A DNA stretch of 26,543 nt from DATJFH01 sp035495815 (GTDB lineage: Bacteria; Acidobacteriota; Terriglobia; Bryobacterales; Bryobacteraceae): the NCBI GenBank assembly GCA_035495815.1, contig DATJFH010000321.1, forward strand, positions 1 to 26,543. The letters run 5' to 3'. The number at the start of each line of letters is the position of its first letter. Within the stretch, counting starts at the first letter, position 1. The position numbers were made by a program, and so were the translations under genes. Under the pieces are notes generated by a model. It saw only the letters and a program-made list of their open reading frames with translations, made no database searches and had not been told where the DNA came from. Below, one piece after another: positions 7,201-14,802 of the stretch.

Positions 7201-8292
7201 TCAACTGTCAATCCATTCTTCAAGCAATTCCGCGGTACGGCGCGCCGCCCCCGGTTTGGCCAGCGCGCGCGCGGCTTTTCCCATGCGGACCGTCTCGGCC
7301 GCCGCCTCCGTCACCTCCCGGAAAAGCCTCTCCCCGCTCATTTCCCTGTCCGGAACCAGCCGCGACGCCCCGGCCCGCTCGAACGCCTCGGCGTTGCGCA
7401 GCTGATGCTGGTCGGCGGCGAAAGGGAAGGGAACCAGGATGGACGGCTTGCCGGCCGCCGCCAGCTCCGCCACCGCTCCCGCGCCGGAGCGCGAGACGAT
7501 CAGGTCCGACGAGGCGTACGCCTGCGGCATGTTTTCGATGAACGGGACCACCTCGCCCTCGAGTCCCGACCGGGCGAAATCCGAGCGGATTTCATCGAAC
7601 GCGTCGCGGCCGGTCTGGTGCAGGATAAAAACCGGGAATCCGGCGGCGCGGAACAAAGGCCAGCTCTGGCGCGCGGCCTGGTTCAGGGTCCTCGACCCGG
7701 CGCTGCCTCCGGTGATCAGCAGCCGCAGGACCGTCTCCCTCGGCCGCTCCGGAATGGCGAAGAACTCCTCCCGCACAGGCAAGCCGGTCACCTCCGTGCG
7801 CCCCGCGGGAAAGTAGCGGCCCGTCTCGGGAAACGCCAGCAGCGTCTTGCGGACGAACCGCCCCAGCCGCAGATTGGTCATCCCGGGGACGGCGTTCGGT
7901 TCCATCGCCAGCACCGGCACGCCTGCCAGCACCGCGGCAAGCACCGTCGGACCGGCTACATATCCCCCCATGCTGAACACTCCGCCCGGGCGCGCCGATC
8001 GCAGGCGGCGGAAGATCCGCAGCGTGCTCGCGGGCAGATCCCAAAGCGTCCGCAGCATCCGAGCTGCTCCGACGCGCTTCAACCCCCCGATCTCGATGTA
8101 TTCGATCGGAAATCCCCTGGCCGGCACAAGCCGCGCCTCGATCCCTTTTTTCGTGCCGAAAAACAAAACCGAATGCCCTCTCTTCTTCAGCTCGTCCGCC
8201 ACCGCGATCAACGGCAGGACGTGCCCGCCCGTTCCGCCCCCGGCCATCACGAAACAGCCGGTCCGGCGTGGACCTTGAGTTGCCGGCCGCAT
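7201..8292 (-). CDS. murG: Lipid II synthase MurG (GlcNAc transferase)
   Basis: Transfers GlcNAc from UDP-GlcNAc to lipid I on the cytoplasmic face of the inner membrane, giving lipid II. The product has 363 residues, normal for the GT28 family. Visible: the N-terminal glycine-rich loop GGGTGGH at 18-24 (acceptor diphosphate binding), the second loop GGSAGSRTLNQAA, and the UDP-GlcNAc region SDLIVSRSGAGAVAELAAAGKPSILVP-like segment near the C-terminus with its conserved Glu and Gln-rich DQHQ. The ATG at 8292 lies 7 bases after the ftsW stop; it gives about 10 residues before the first strand, so a slightly later start is conceivable. The gene stop overlaps the alternative murC TTG start. Confidence 0.96.
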   Translation of the reverse strand: MRPATQGPRRTGCFVMAGGGTGGHVLPLIAVADELKKRGHSVLFFGTKKGIEARLVPARGFPIEYIEIGGLKRVGAARMLRTLWDLPASTLRIFRRLRSARPGGVFSMGGYVAGPTVLAAVLAGVPVLAMEPNAVPGMTNLRLGRFVRKTLLAFPETGRYFPAGRTEVTGLPVREEFFAIPERPRETVLRLLITGGSAGSRTLNQAARQSWPLFRAAGFPVFILHQTGRDAFDEIRSDFARSGLEGEVVPFIENMPQAYASSDLIVSRSGAGAVAELAAAGKPSILVPFPFAADQHQLRNAEAFERAGASRLVPDREMSGERLFREVTEAAAETVRMGKAARALAKPGAARRTAELLEEWIDS

Positions 8293-8299
8293 GGCGCCT

Positions 8300-9445
8300 T
8301 CAGCAGTGGCTCTCGCTGACGTTCATCAGCATCCCCATCAGCGCCAGCGAGGCCAGCAGGGAATTGCCGCCGAAGCTGATCATCGGCAGCGGGATCCCCT
8401 TGGTCGGAACCATCGCCAGCACCACGGTGATGTTCATGAACGCCTGCACCACGATCAGTGTAGTGACCGAAAGCGCCAGGTACTTGCCGAAATCGCTCTC
8501 CGCCCGCGCGCTGGCCCGGATCCCGCGCCACAGGATCAGGCAGAAGGCGCCGAAAACTCCCAGCGATCCGAACAGTCCCAGCTCCTCGCAAACCACCGCA
8601 TAGATAAAGTCCGTGTGCGCTTCCGGCAGGTACAGCAGCTTCTGCTTCCCCTGCATCAGACCCACTCCCAGGGGACCGCCCGCTCCCACCGCCAGCTCCG
8701 ACTGGTACCCCTGGTAGTTGGTGTCGTGCGAGACCAGCGACTTGCTCAGGTAGAGCCGCAAGTGCCCCTTGGGATCGATCCGGTCGACCAGCTTGTATTC
8801 CGGATCGAAGTGATGCACCACGCGAGCCAGCCGGTAGGGCTTCGACACGATGGCGAATCCGCCCGCCAGCACGGCCACCAGCGCCAGAAACGCGCAGTAG
8901 CGCCATTCCAGGCCGGCCACGAAGAATACGACTCCCGCCGTCACCGCCAGCACCACCGCCGTCCCCAGGTCGGGAATGCCGACCAGCAGAATGACCAGCC
9001 CGACCGTCATCACCGCGGGCCACAGCGTGTGCTTGTCATTGATGGCGGGCGCCCGATGGGCGACGAAATACGCCAGGAACAGCACGATCGCCGGCTTCGC
9101 GAGCTCCGCCGGCTGGATATTGAGAAGGCCCAGCCGCACCCAGCGATGATGGTCCGGATCGAGGAAATAGACCGCAACCAGCAGCATGATGGACACTCCC
9201 ACCGCCACGAACGCGACGGCCGGGTTTTGCAGCTTCGAATAGTGCTTCCACTTCAGGAACATCATGAGCAGCAGCGCCGGGGCCAGGTAGATGGCGTGCC
9301 GGGCCACGAAGTACGTGCTCGAATGGTAGCGCGGGCTCTGCAGCGCCATCACTGAAGATGCGCTGTAAACCATCACCAGGCCGAAAAACACCAGCAGCAC
9401 GGTAGTGGCGAAAAGAGTCTTGTCCGTCTTCGCTTGTTGCGGCAT
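8300..9445 (-). CDS. ftsW: Septal peptidoglycan glycosyltransferase FtsW (SEDS family)
   Basis: A polytopic membrane enzyme that polymerises lipid II glycan at the division septum together with the class B penicillin-binding protein FtsI. It has 381 residues from the ATG at 9445, which sits one base after the murD stop and behind GGAAGG at good spacing. About ten hydrophobic segments are visible, starting with LFATTVLLVFFGLVMVYSAS at residues 11-30. SEDS features include the HRWVRLG segment, the extracytoplasmic loop carrying VGAGGPLGVGLMQGKQK, EAHTDFIYAVVCEELG, and a final KGIPLPMISFGGNSLLAS block. RodA is the alternative SEDS protein, but the position between murD and murG argues for FtsW. 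Confidence 0.96.
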   Translation of the reverse strand: MPQQAKTDKTLFATTVLLVFFGLVMVYSASSVMALQSPRYHSSTYFVARHAIYLAPALLLMMFLKWKHYSKLQNPAVAFVAVGVSIMLLVAVYFLDPDHHRWVRLGLLNIQPAELAKPAIVLFLAYFVAHRAPAINDKHTLWPAVMTVGLVILLVGIPDLGTAVVLAVTAGVVFFVAGLEWRYCAFLALVAVLAGGFAIVSKPYRLARVVHHFDPEYKLVDRIDPKGHLRLYLSKSLVSHDTNYQGYQSELAVGAGGPLGVGLMQGKQKLLYLPEAHTDFIYAVVCEELGLFGSLGVFGAFCLILWRGIRASARAESDFGKYLALSVTTLIVVQAFMNITVVLAMVPTKGIPLPMISFGGNSLLASLALMGMLMNVSESHC

Positions 9446-9446
9446 C

Positions 9447-10766
9447 TCAACCTTCCAATTCCCCGACGATCTGCTTGAAGACTTTCCCCCGGTGCTCGTA
9501 ATTGTCGAACTGGTCGAAGCTGGCGCAGGCGGGCGCGAGCAGCACCGTGTCGCCGGCGGAGGCGCGGGCGCGGGCTTCATTCACGGCCGCCAGCAGGGTT
9601 CCGCAATACAGCATCGGTATGGCCGGATCGAGCTGCTCGGCAATCTTGCCGGCGGCCGCGCCGATCAGCAGAACCGCATGCGCCTTCTTCAGCAGAGGAT
9701 TGCCGAGTGGACGGTAGTCGCTGTCCTTGTCCTTTCCGCCCAGGATCACCCACAGGCCGCCGTCGAACGCGTCCAGGGCTTTCAGCGCGGCGTCCACGTT
9801 GGTGGCCTTGGAGTCGTTGTAGTAAGCCACTCCGCGCGCCGTGCGCACGAACTCCAGCCGGTGCTCCACGGCGCGGAAGCTGCGAATAGCATGGGCGATG
9901 GCTTCGAGGCGGACGCCCGCCAGCCTCGCCGCCGCCGCGGCCGCCATCGTGTTCTCGAGATTGTGCCGGCCGCGTATGGGGACCTCGGAGGCCGGCATGA
10001 GAGGCGAGCCGTCGAACCAGAGCCAGGCGTCTTCCAGCCACAAGCCGGGCGTAACGGCGCGGGTCGAACTGAACCAGAGCGGCCTTCCGGCGGTCAGCGA
10101 GGCGTACCCGACGCAAGCCGCGTCGTCGGCATTCAGCACGGCATAATCCTCGCCGTGCTGCGTCTCGAACAGACGTCCTTTGGCCGCCGTGTAATTCTCG
10201 AGCGAATGATGCCGGTCCAGGTGGTCCGGCGTAACGTTCAGGCAGATTCCGATCTCGGCCCGGAAACAGCGGATGGTCTCGAGCTGGAAGCTGGAAAGCT
10301 CCAGCACGTTCCACTGATCGGCCCGCGAAGTGGCCACCAGCGCCGCCGCCGCCGTTCCGATGTTCCCGCCCACCTGGACCGGAATCCCGGCCTCCCGCAG
10401 GATGTGGCCGACCAGGGCAGTGGTGGTTGTCTTTCCGTTCGAGCCGGTGACGCCGATGGTCTTTCCCTTCAGATACCGCCCCGCGAGCTCCACCTCGCCG
10501 ATAACTTCCACCCCGCGCCGCCGCGCCGCTTCCACCGGTTCGAGATCGGCGGGCACCCCCGGGGAGAGGACGATCCGGTCCGCCTGCTCGAACACCGCCG
10601 GCGACTGGGGCGCGAAGGGAACCTCCAGCCGCTCCAGCAATCCGGCTGCTTTGGGCATCTGCGAGAGCGGGCGCGAATCGGTGGCCAGCAGCTGGTCGCC
10701 CTGCGCTTTCAGCAGTTCGAGCGCGGCCAGTCCCGAGCGTTCGAGTCCCACGACGAGCGTCTTCAT
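9447..10766 (-). CDS. murD: UDP-N-acetylmuramoyl-L-alanine--D-glutamate ligase MurD
   Basis: Adds D-glutamate to UDP-MurNAc-L-alanine in the cytoplasm. It has 439 residues from the ATG at 10766, which overlaps the mraY stop by four bases (ATGA), implying translational coupling. The N-terminal Rossmann motif is LVVGLERSGLAALELL (4-19), the ATP P-loop is GVTGSNGKTTTT (105-116), and later blocks NVTPDHLDRHHSLENY (with the family's conserved His) and YYNDSKATN are typical of MurD. The open frame extends about 340 codons upstream through mraY in another reading of that gene, which is not part of MurD. ftsW begins one base after the stop. Confidence 0.97.
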   Translation of the reverse strand: MKTLVVGLERSGLAALELLKAQGDQLLATDSRPLSQMPKAAGLLERLEVPFAPQSPAVFEQADRIVLSPGVPADLEPVEAARRRGVEVIGEVELAGRYLKGKTIGVTGSNGKTTTTALVGHILREAGIPVQVGGNIGTAAAALVATSRADQWNVLELSSFQLETIRCFRAEIGICLNVTPDHLDRHHSLENYTAAKGRLFETQHGEDYAVLNADDAACVGYASLTAGRPLWFSSTRAVTPGLWLEDAWLWFDGSPLMPASEVPIRGRHNLENTMAAAAAARLAGVRLEAIAHAIRSFRAVEHRLEFVRTARGVAYYNDSKATNVDAALKALDAFDGGLWVILGGKDKDSDYRPLGNPLLKKAHAVLLIGAAAGKIAEQLDPAIPMLYCGTLLAAVNEARARASAGDTVLLAPACASFDQFDNYEHRGKVFKQIVGELEG

Positions 10767-11896
10767 CGCAGTTTCAATGTGGTCAGCGCGAACAGCGCCA
10801 TCACCAGGCCGGCGATCCAGAAGCGGGCGATGATCTTGGATTCCTGCCAGCCCAGCGCTTCGAAATGATGATGCAGCGGCGCCATCTTGAAAATCCTCTT
10901 CCCCCGCAGCTTGTAGCTGCCCACCTGCAGGATCACGGAAAGGGTTTCCAGCACGAACACGCCGCCGATGAACAGAAGCAGGATCTCCTGCTTGATCAGG
11001 ACCGCCACCACCGCCATCCCTCCACCGAGCGAGAGAGAGCCGACGTCCCCCATGAAAATCTCCGCCGGGTGGGCGTTGTACCAGAGGAAGCCCAGGCTGG
11101 CGCCGGTCAGCGCCCCGCAGAAGATCGTCAGCTCGGCGACGCGCGAGTTGCGGTCGAGCTCCAGGTAGTTGGCGAAGACCGCGTGGCCGCTGGCGTAGGT
11201 GAGCATGGTCAGCGCGCCGGCCGCCACCACCATCAGTCCGATCGCCAGGCCGTCGAGCCCGTCGGTGAGATTCACCGCGTTCGAAAAGCCGACCACTACG
11301 ATCGTGACGAAACCGACGAAGAAGAACACGCCGGCAAGATACGTCCAGGGACTGTTGAGCAGAAAATCGATCAGCAGGTCCGGTTTGAACTGCTTGAAGA
11401 AGGGGACGTTGATGTCGGTCTTGTAGGTTCCGTGTCCGTGCATCAGCAGCAGCACCGCAGAGATGAGGAAGCCCATGACCACCTGGGCCCCGAACTTCTG
11501 CCGCACCGTCAGTCCCAGGTTTCGGCGCTGGACGATCTTCGAGTAATCGTCGAGGAAGCCGATGAAGCCGTAGCCCGCCAGGCCGAGCAGCGCCACCCAG
11601 ACGTACGAATCGCGCAGGTCCGCCCACAGCAGCGTCGGAACCACCACGGAAATGATAATGAGTACGCCGCCCATGGTCGGGGTGCCCGCCTTTTTCTGGT
11701 GCGATTTGGGGCCGTCCTCCCGGATATGCTGCCCGATCTGGAATTCGCGCAGCTTGCCGATCAGCCACGGCCCCAGAATGATGCACAGAAACAGAGCCGT
11801 CAGGCTGGCGAAAGCCGTGCGAAAGGTGACAAACCCGAAGATCCGGAAGGGCCGGATGGCGGGAAAGAGGCGCTGGTAAAAAAGATAGTACAGCAT
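10763..11896 (-). CDS. mraY: Phospho-N-acetylmuramoyl-pentapeptide transferase MraY
   Basis: Transfers phospho-MurNAc-pentapeptide to undecaprenyl phosphate, making lipid I in the inner membrane. It has 377 residues, slightly longer than the usual 360 or so, with about ten membrane helices. Signature blocks: GPKSHQKKAGTPTMGG (62-77), the DD pair in FLDDYSK (114-120), NAVNLTDGLDGLAIG (206-220), FMGDVGSLSLGG, and a late HHH motif in PLHHHFEALGW. These are the catalytic and Mg/uridine contacts of the family. The ATG at 11896 is 12 bases after murF with only a weak GGGAA ribosome site; the stop overlaps murD. Confidence 0.98.
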   Translation of the reverse strand: MLYYLFYQRLFPAIRPFRIFGFVTFRTAFASLTALFLCIILGPWLIGKLREFQIGQHIREDGPKSHQKKAGTPTMGGVLIIISVVVPTLLWADLRDSYVWVALLGLAGYGFIGFLDDYSKIVQRRNLGLTVRQKFGAQVVMGFLISAVLLLMHGHGTYKTDINVPFFKQFKPDLLIDFLLNSPWTYLAGVFFFVGFVTIVVVGFSNAVNLTDGLDGLAIGLMVVAAGALTMLTYASGHAVFANYLELDRNSRVAELTIFCGALTGASLGFLWYNAHPAEIFMGDVGSLSLGGGMAVVAVLIKQEILLLFIGGVFVLETLSVILQVGSYKLRGKRIFKMAPLHHHFEALGWQESKIIARFWIAGLVMALFALTTLKLR

Positions 11897-11908
11897 TTGA
11901 ATTCCCGG

Positions 11909-13261
11909 CTAGCAGGCGCCCGCCAACAGCCTTTCCATCGCATTTTCCACGGCTACGCCGCGGGATCCTTTAAAGAGCACGGCGTCGCCTTCGCGAGCCA
12001 GGTCGCGCAGAAAATCCCCCGCCGATGCGGAATCCTCGAAAAAGTACGCGGCGCCCGACATGCCCGCGCGCACGGCCTCATCGACCATGTGACGGGAAGC
12101 GCCGCGTATTCCAAGTAGCACATCAATCCCGCGGCCCGCGACATATCTGCCAATTTCGCGGTGTAGCGGCTCGGCCGAATGGCCAAGTTCGAGCATCTCC
12201 CCCAGCACCGCCAGGCGGCGACGCGCGGGAGTCGCCCCCAGCACGTCCACCATGGCGCGGACGGCTTCTGGGTTGGAGTTATAGCAGTCGTTGAGAATCG
12301 TAATACCGTCTCGGACGATGCGCTCGCCGCGCATCTTGCCTGCGCTCAGCGAACGGGCGGCGCCGGTCAGCCTCTCCGGCGGAATTCCGTAGACACCGGC
12401 CACCGCAATGGCCGCCAGCGCGTTCATCACGCCGTGACGCCCGGGGAGGGGAATTTCGAACGGCACGGCGCCCACCTTGAATCGCGAGCAGCCGGGGAAC
12501 AGTTCCAGGGACTCGGCCCGCACTCCGGCGTCCCGGCTGAATCCGAAAGTCACCCGCCGCGGCAGCTCCCCGGTCCTATTCTCCAGGAATCTGGATACTC
12601 TCGAATCGTCCGCGTTCAGCACGGCGGTTCCGCGGGCCGGCAGCGCGTCGATCAGCTCCCGCTTGGCCGCCGCCACCCCGTCGATGTTCTCGAAGAACTC
12701 CGTGTGGGCGTATCCCACGTTGGTCACCACTCCCACGTCCGGCCGGGCGATTTCCGCCAGCGCGCGAATCTCGCCCGCATGGTTCATCCCCAGCTCGAGC
12801 ACGGCCACACGGCAATCGTCCGGAAGCCGCAGGATCGACAGCGGCGTCCCTACGTGATTGTTGAGATTTCCGATGGTCTTCCCCACTTTCATTTCCGTCG
12901 AGAGCAGCTCCGCGACCGCATCCTTGGTGGTCGTCTTGCCCGCGCTGCCCGTCACCCCGATCACCTCGCCGCCCCACTGCTTCCTCGCCCAGGCGGCCAG
13001 GGACTGGAGGGCCTGCAGCGTGTCCCGCACAACCAGCGCATCCCCCATGCCGTCCACCGGACGGTCCACCACCACTCCCGCCGCGCCTTTCCGTATCGCG
13101 TCTGCCACGTAATCGTGTCCATCGTGAGACGGGCCCCGCAGGGCGAAGTACAGATCGCCCGCCTGGAGCGTCCGCGTGTCCACGCTCCATCCCGACACCT
13201 GCCCGCCGGTCCCGCGCGCCGCTCCCGTCTCGGAAATCCACCGTCCGACATCCAGCCTCAT
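11909..13261 (-). CDS. murF: UDP-MurNAc-tripeptide--D-Ala-D-Ala ligase MurF
   Basis: Adds D-alanyl-D-alanine to UDP-MurNAc-tripeptide, the last cytoplasmic precursor step. It has 450 residues. The N-terminal domain has SVDTRTLQAGDLYFAL (26-41), the usual uridine-site region; the P-loop is GVTGSAGKTTTKD (102-114); then GMNHAGEI, NVGYAHTEFFENIDGVAAAKREL with the probable carbamylated lysine, and NDCYNSNPEAVRAM in the C-terminal domain. The GSAGKTTTK form of the loop is MurF-like rather than MurE-like (GTNGKTTT). Its ATG at 13261 overlaps the murE stop (ATGA). The D-Ala-D-Ala it needs must come from a ddl gene elsewhere, as none is present in this cluster. Confidence 0.97.
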   Translation of the reverse strand: MRLDVGRWISETGAARGTGGQVSGWSVDTRTLQAGDLYFALRGPSHDGHDYVADAIRKGAAGVVVDRPVDGMGDALVVRDTLQALQSLAAWARKQWGGEVIGVTGSAGKTTTKDAVAELLSTEMKVGKTIGNLNNHVGTPLSILRLPDDCRVAVLELGMNHAGEIRALAEIARPDVGVVTNVGYAHTEFFENIDGVAAAKRELIDALPARGTAVLNADDSRVSRFLENRTGELPRRVTFGFSRDAGVRAESLELFPGCSRFKVGAVPFEIPLPGRHGVMNALAAIAVAGVYGIPPERLTGAARSLSAGKMRGERIVRDGITILNDCYNSNPEAVRAMVDVLGATPARRRLAVLGEMLELGHSAEPLHREIGRYVAGRGIDVLLGIRGASRHMVDEAVRAGMSGAAYFFEDSASAGDFLRDLAREGDAVLFKGSRGVAVENAMERLLAGAC

Positions 13262-14736
13262 TTCCGGTAGCCGAAGCTGGTGAGCATTTTGCGTGCCACC
13301 TCGCGGTCATCGAACGGAATCGTCCGATCCTTGAGAACCTGATAATTTTCGTGGCCTTTGCCGGCCAGGATCACCACGTCGCCCGGCTGCGCCTGCTCGA
13401 TCGCGCGCTGGATCGCCGTCCCGCGATCCGGTTCGATCAGGTGGGGTGTGTCGTACCGGCGCAGCCCGACCAGGGCGTCGTTCATGATGGCCAGCGGATC
13501 CTCCGAGCGCGGATTGTCGCTGGTCAGCACCACGAAGTCGCTCTTCTCGGCGGCCGCCTGCCCCATCAACGGACGCTTCGAGCGGTCCCGGTCTCCTCCG
13601 CATCCGAATAGCGTGATCACCCGGCCTGCCGTAAGCTCGCGCGCCGTTGCCAGGGTGTTCCTCAAAGCGTCGTCGGTGTGGGCGTAGTCCACCACCACGG
13701 CGAATGGCTGGCCCTGGTCTACCCGCTCGAACCGACCGGGCACGGCGCGGCAGGAGGCAATCCCGCGCGCAATAGTCTCCGGGCTCAATCCGAAACTGAG
13801 CCCCGCCGAACAGGCTGCCAGTATGTTGTAGACGTTGATCCGCCCGGTCAGCGCCGATTCGATCGGGATTCGCGCCGCTCCGTGCTCCACGTCGAATCGC
13901 AGCCCGCCGATCGTCGAAGACACCCCCGTGGCTCGAACCTCGGCATCAGGGCCGAGCCCGTACCACAGTACCTCGGTCTTATCCGATTGCCGGATCTGGC
14001 CTCCGTACCCGTCGTCGCGATTCAGCACGGCGAATTTCGGCGGAGGCGCTCCGGCTCCCTCGAACAGAAGGCGCTTGGCCGCGAAGTAATCTTCCATCGT
14101 CGAATGAAAGTCCAGGTGATCGCGGGTAAGGTTGGTGAAGATGGCGGTGTGAAACCAGAGCCCGTAGACCCGGCCGAGGGCCAGAGCGTGCGAGGACACC
14201 TCCATGGTGGCGTAGCGGCCTTGAATGCTCTCGAGCTCCGTCAGGATCCGCATCAGGTCGAGCGATTCGGGAGTCGTGTTGACGGCTGGAAGAACCCGCG
14301 AGCCCAGGTGGTATTCGATGGTGCCGATCAGCGCGGTCGTCTCGCCGGCGGCGCGCAGCACCGAGTCCACCAGATAGCAGGTGGTCGTCTTGCCGTTGGT
14401 GCCCGTAGTCCCTGTCATGCGAATACGCTCGTCGGGCTTGCCGTAAAAATTCCGGGCCGCCACCGCCATCGCCCGGCGGCCGTGCTCCACCTCGACCCAC
14501 GCCCCGGAGAACCCGTCCGGCCGCGGCGGCTGGCTGACCACCGCCAGCGCGCCCAGCCGGATTGCGTCGGCGGCGAACCGGCGTCCGTCCGCGTGTTGTC
14601 CCTCGAACGCGAAGAACAGTTTCCCGGCGGTGATGCGGCGCGAATCGTACTCGATCCCGGTGACGGTCGATGCGGCGAGATCCGGCGGAAGAGGGGCTCG
14701 CAGCGCGACCCCGTCGAAGACCTCGGCAACTGTCAT
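13258..14736 (-). CDS. murE: UDP-MurNAc-L-Ala-D-Glu--meso-diaminopimelate ligase MurE
   Basis: Adds the third stem-peptide residue. It has 492 residues from an ATG at 14736. Motifs: YDSRRITAGKLFFA (30-43), P-loop GTTGTNGKTTTC (109-120), TRDHLDFHSTMEDYFAAK (204-221; K221 is the likely carbamylated lysine), YAHTDDAL (351-358) and TSDNPRSEDP (405-414). The DNPR tetrad at 407-410 is the recognition motif for meso-diaminopimelate, so the wall is predicted to be of the directly cross-linked Gram-negative type. No clear Shine-Dalgarno is seen; a 66-base gap with no obvious structure separates it from ftsI. The stop overlaps the murF start. Confidence 0.97.
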   Translation of the reverse strand: MTVAEVFDGVALRAPLPPDLAASTVTGIEYDSRRITAGKLFFAFEGQHADGRRFAADAIRLGALAVVSQPPRPDGFSGAWVEVEHGRRAMAVAARNFYGKPDERIRMTGTTGTNGKTTTCYLVDSVLRAAGETTALIGTIEYHLGSRVLPAVNTTPESLDLMRILTELESIQGRYATMEVSSHALALGRVYGLWFHTAIFTNLTRDHLDFHSTMEDYFAAKRLLFEGAGAPPPKFAVLNRDDGYGGQIRQSDKTEVLWYGLGPDAEVRATGVSSTIGGLRFDVEHGAARIPIESALTGRINVYNILAACSAGLSFGLSPETIARGIASCRAVPGRFERVDQGQPFAVVVDYAHTDDALRNTLATARELTAGRVITLFGCGGDRDRSKRPLMGQAAAEKSDFVVLTSDNPRSEDPLAIMNDALVGLRRYDTPHLIEPDRGTAIQRAIEQAQPGDVVILAGKGHENYQVLKDRTIPFDDREVARKMLTSFGYRK

Positions 14737-14802
14737 AGTGAAACGTTCCGGCGCCGCCCCGCGGGTCTCAGGCCGCGCCGGCGGACTCTCCCGGACGGCC
14801 CT

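Noticed and set aside
10767..11786. In-frame upstream extension of murD (779-codon frame)
   Set aside because: The extra part is mraY read in another frame; MurD has a clear ATG at 10766 overlapping the mraY stop.
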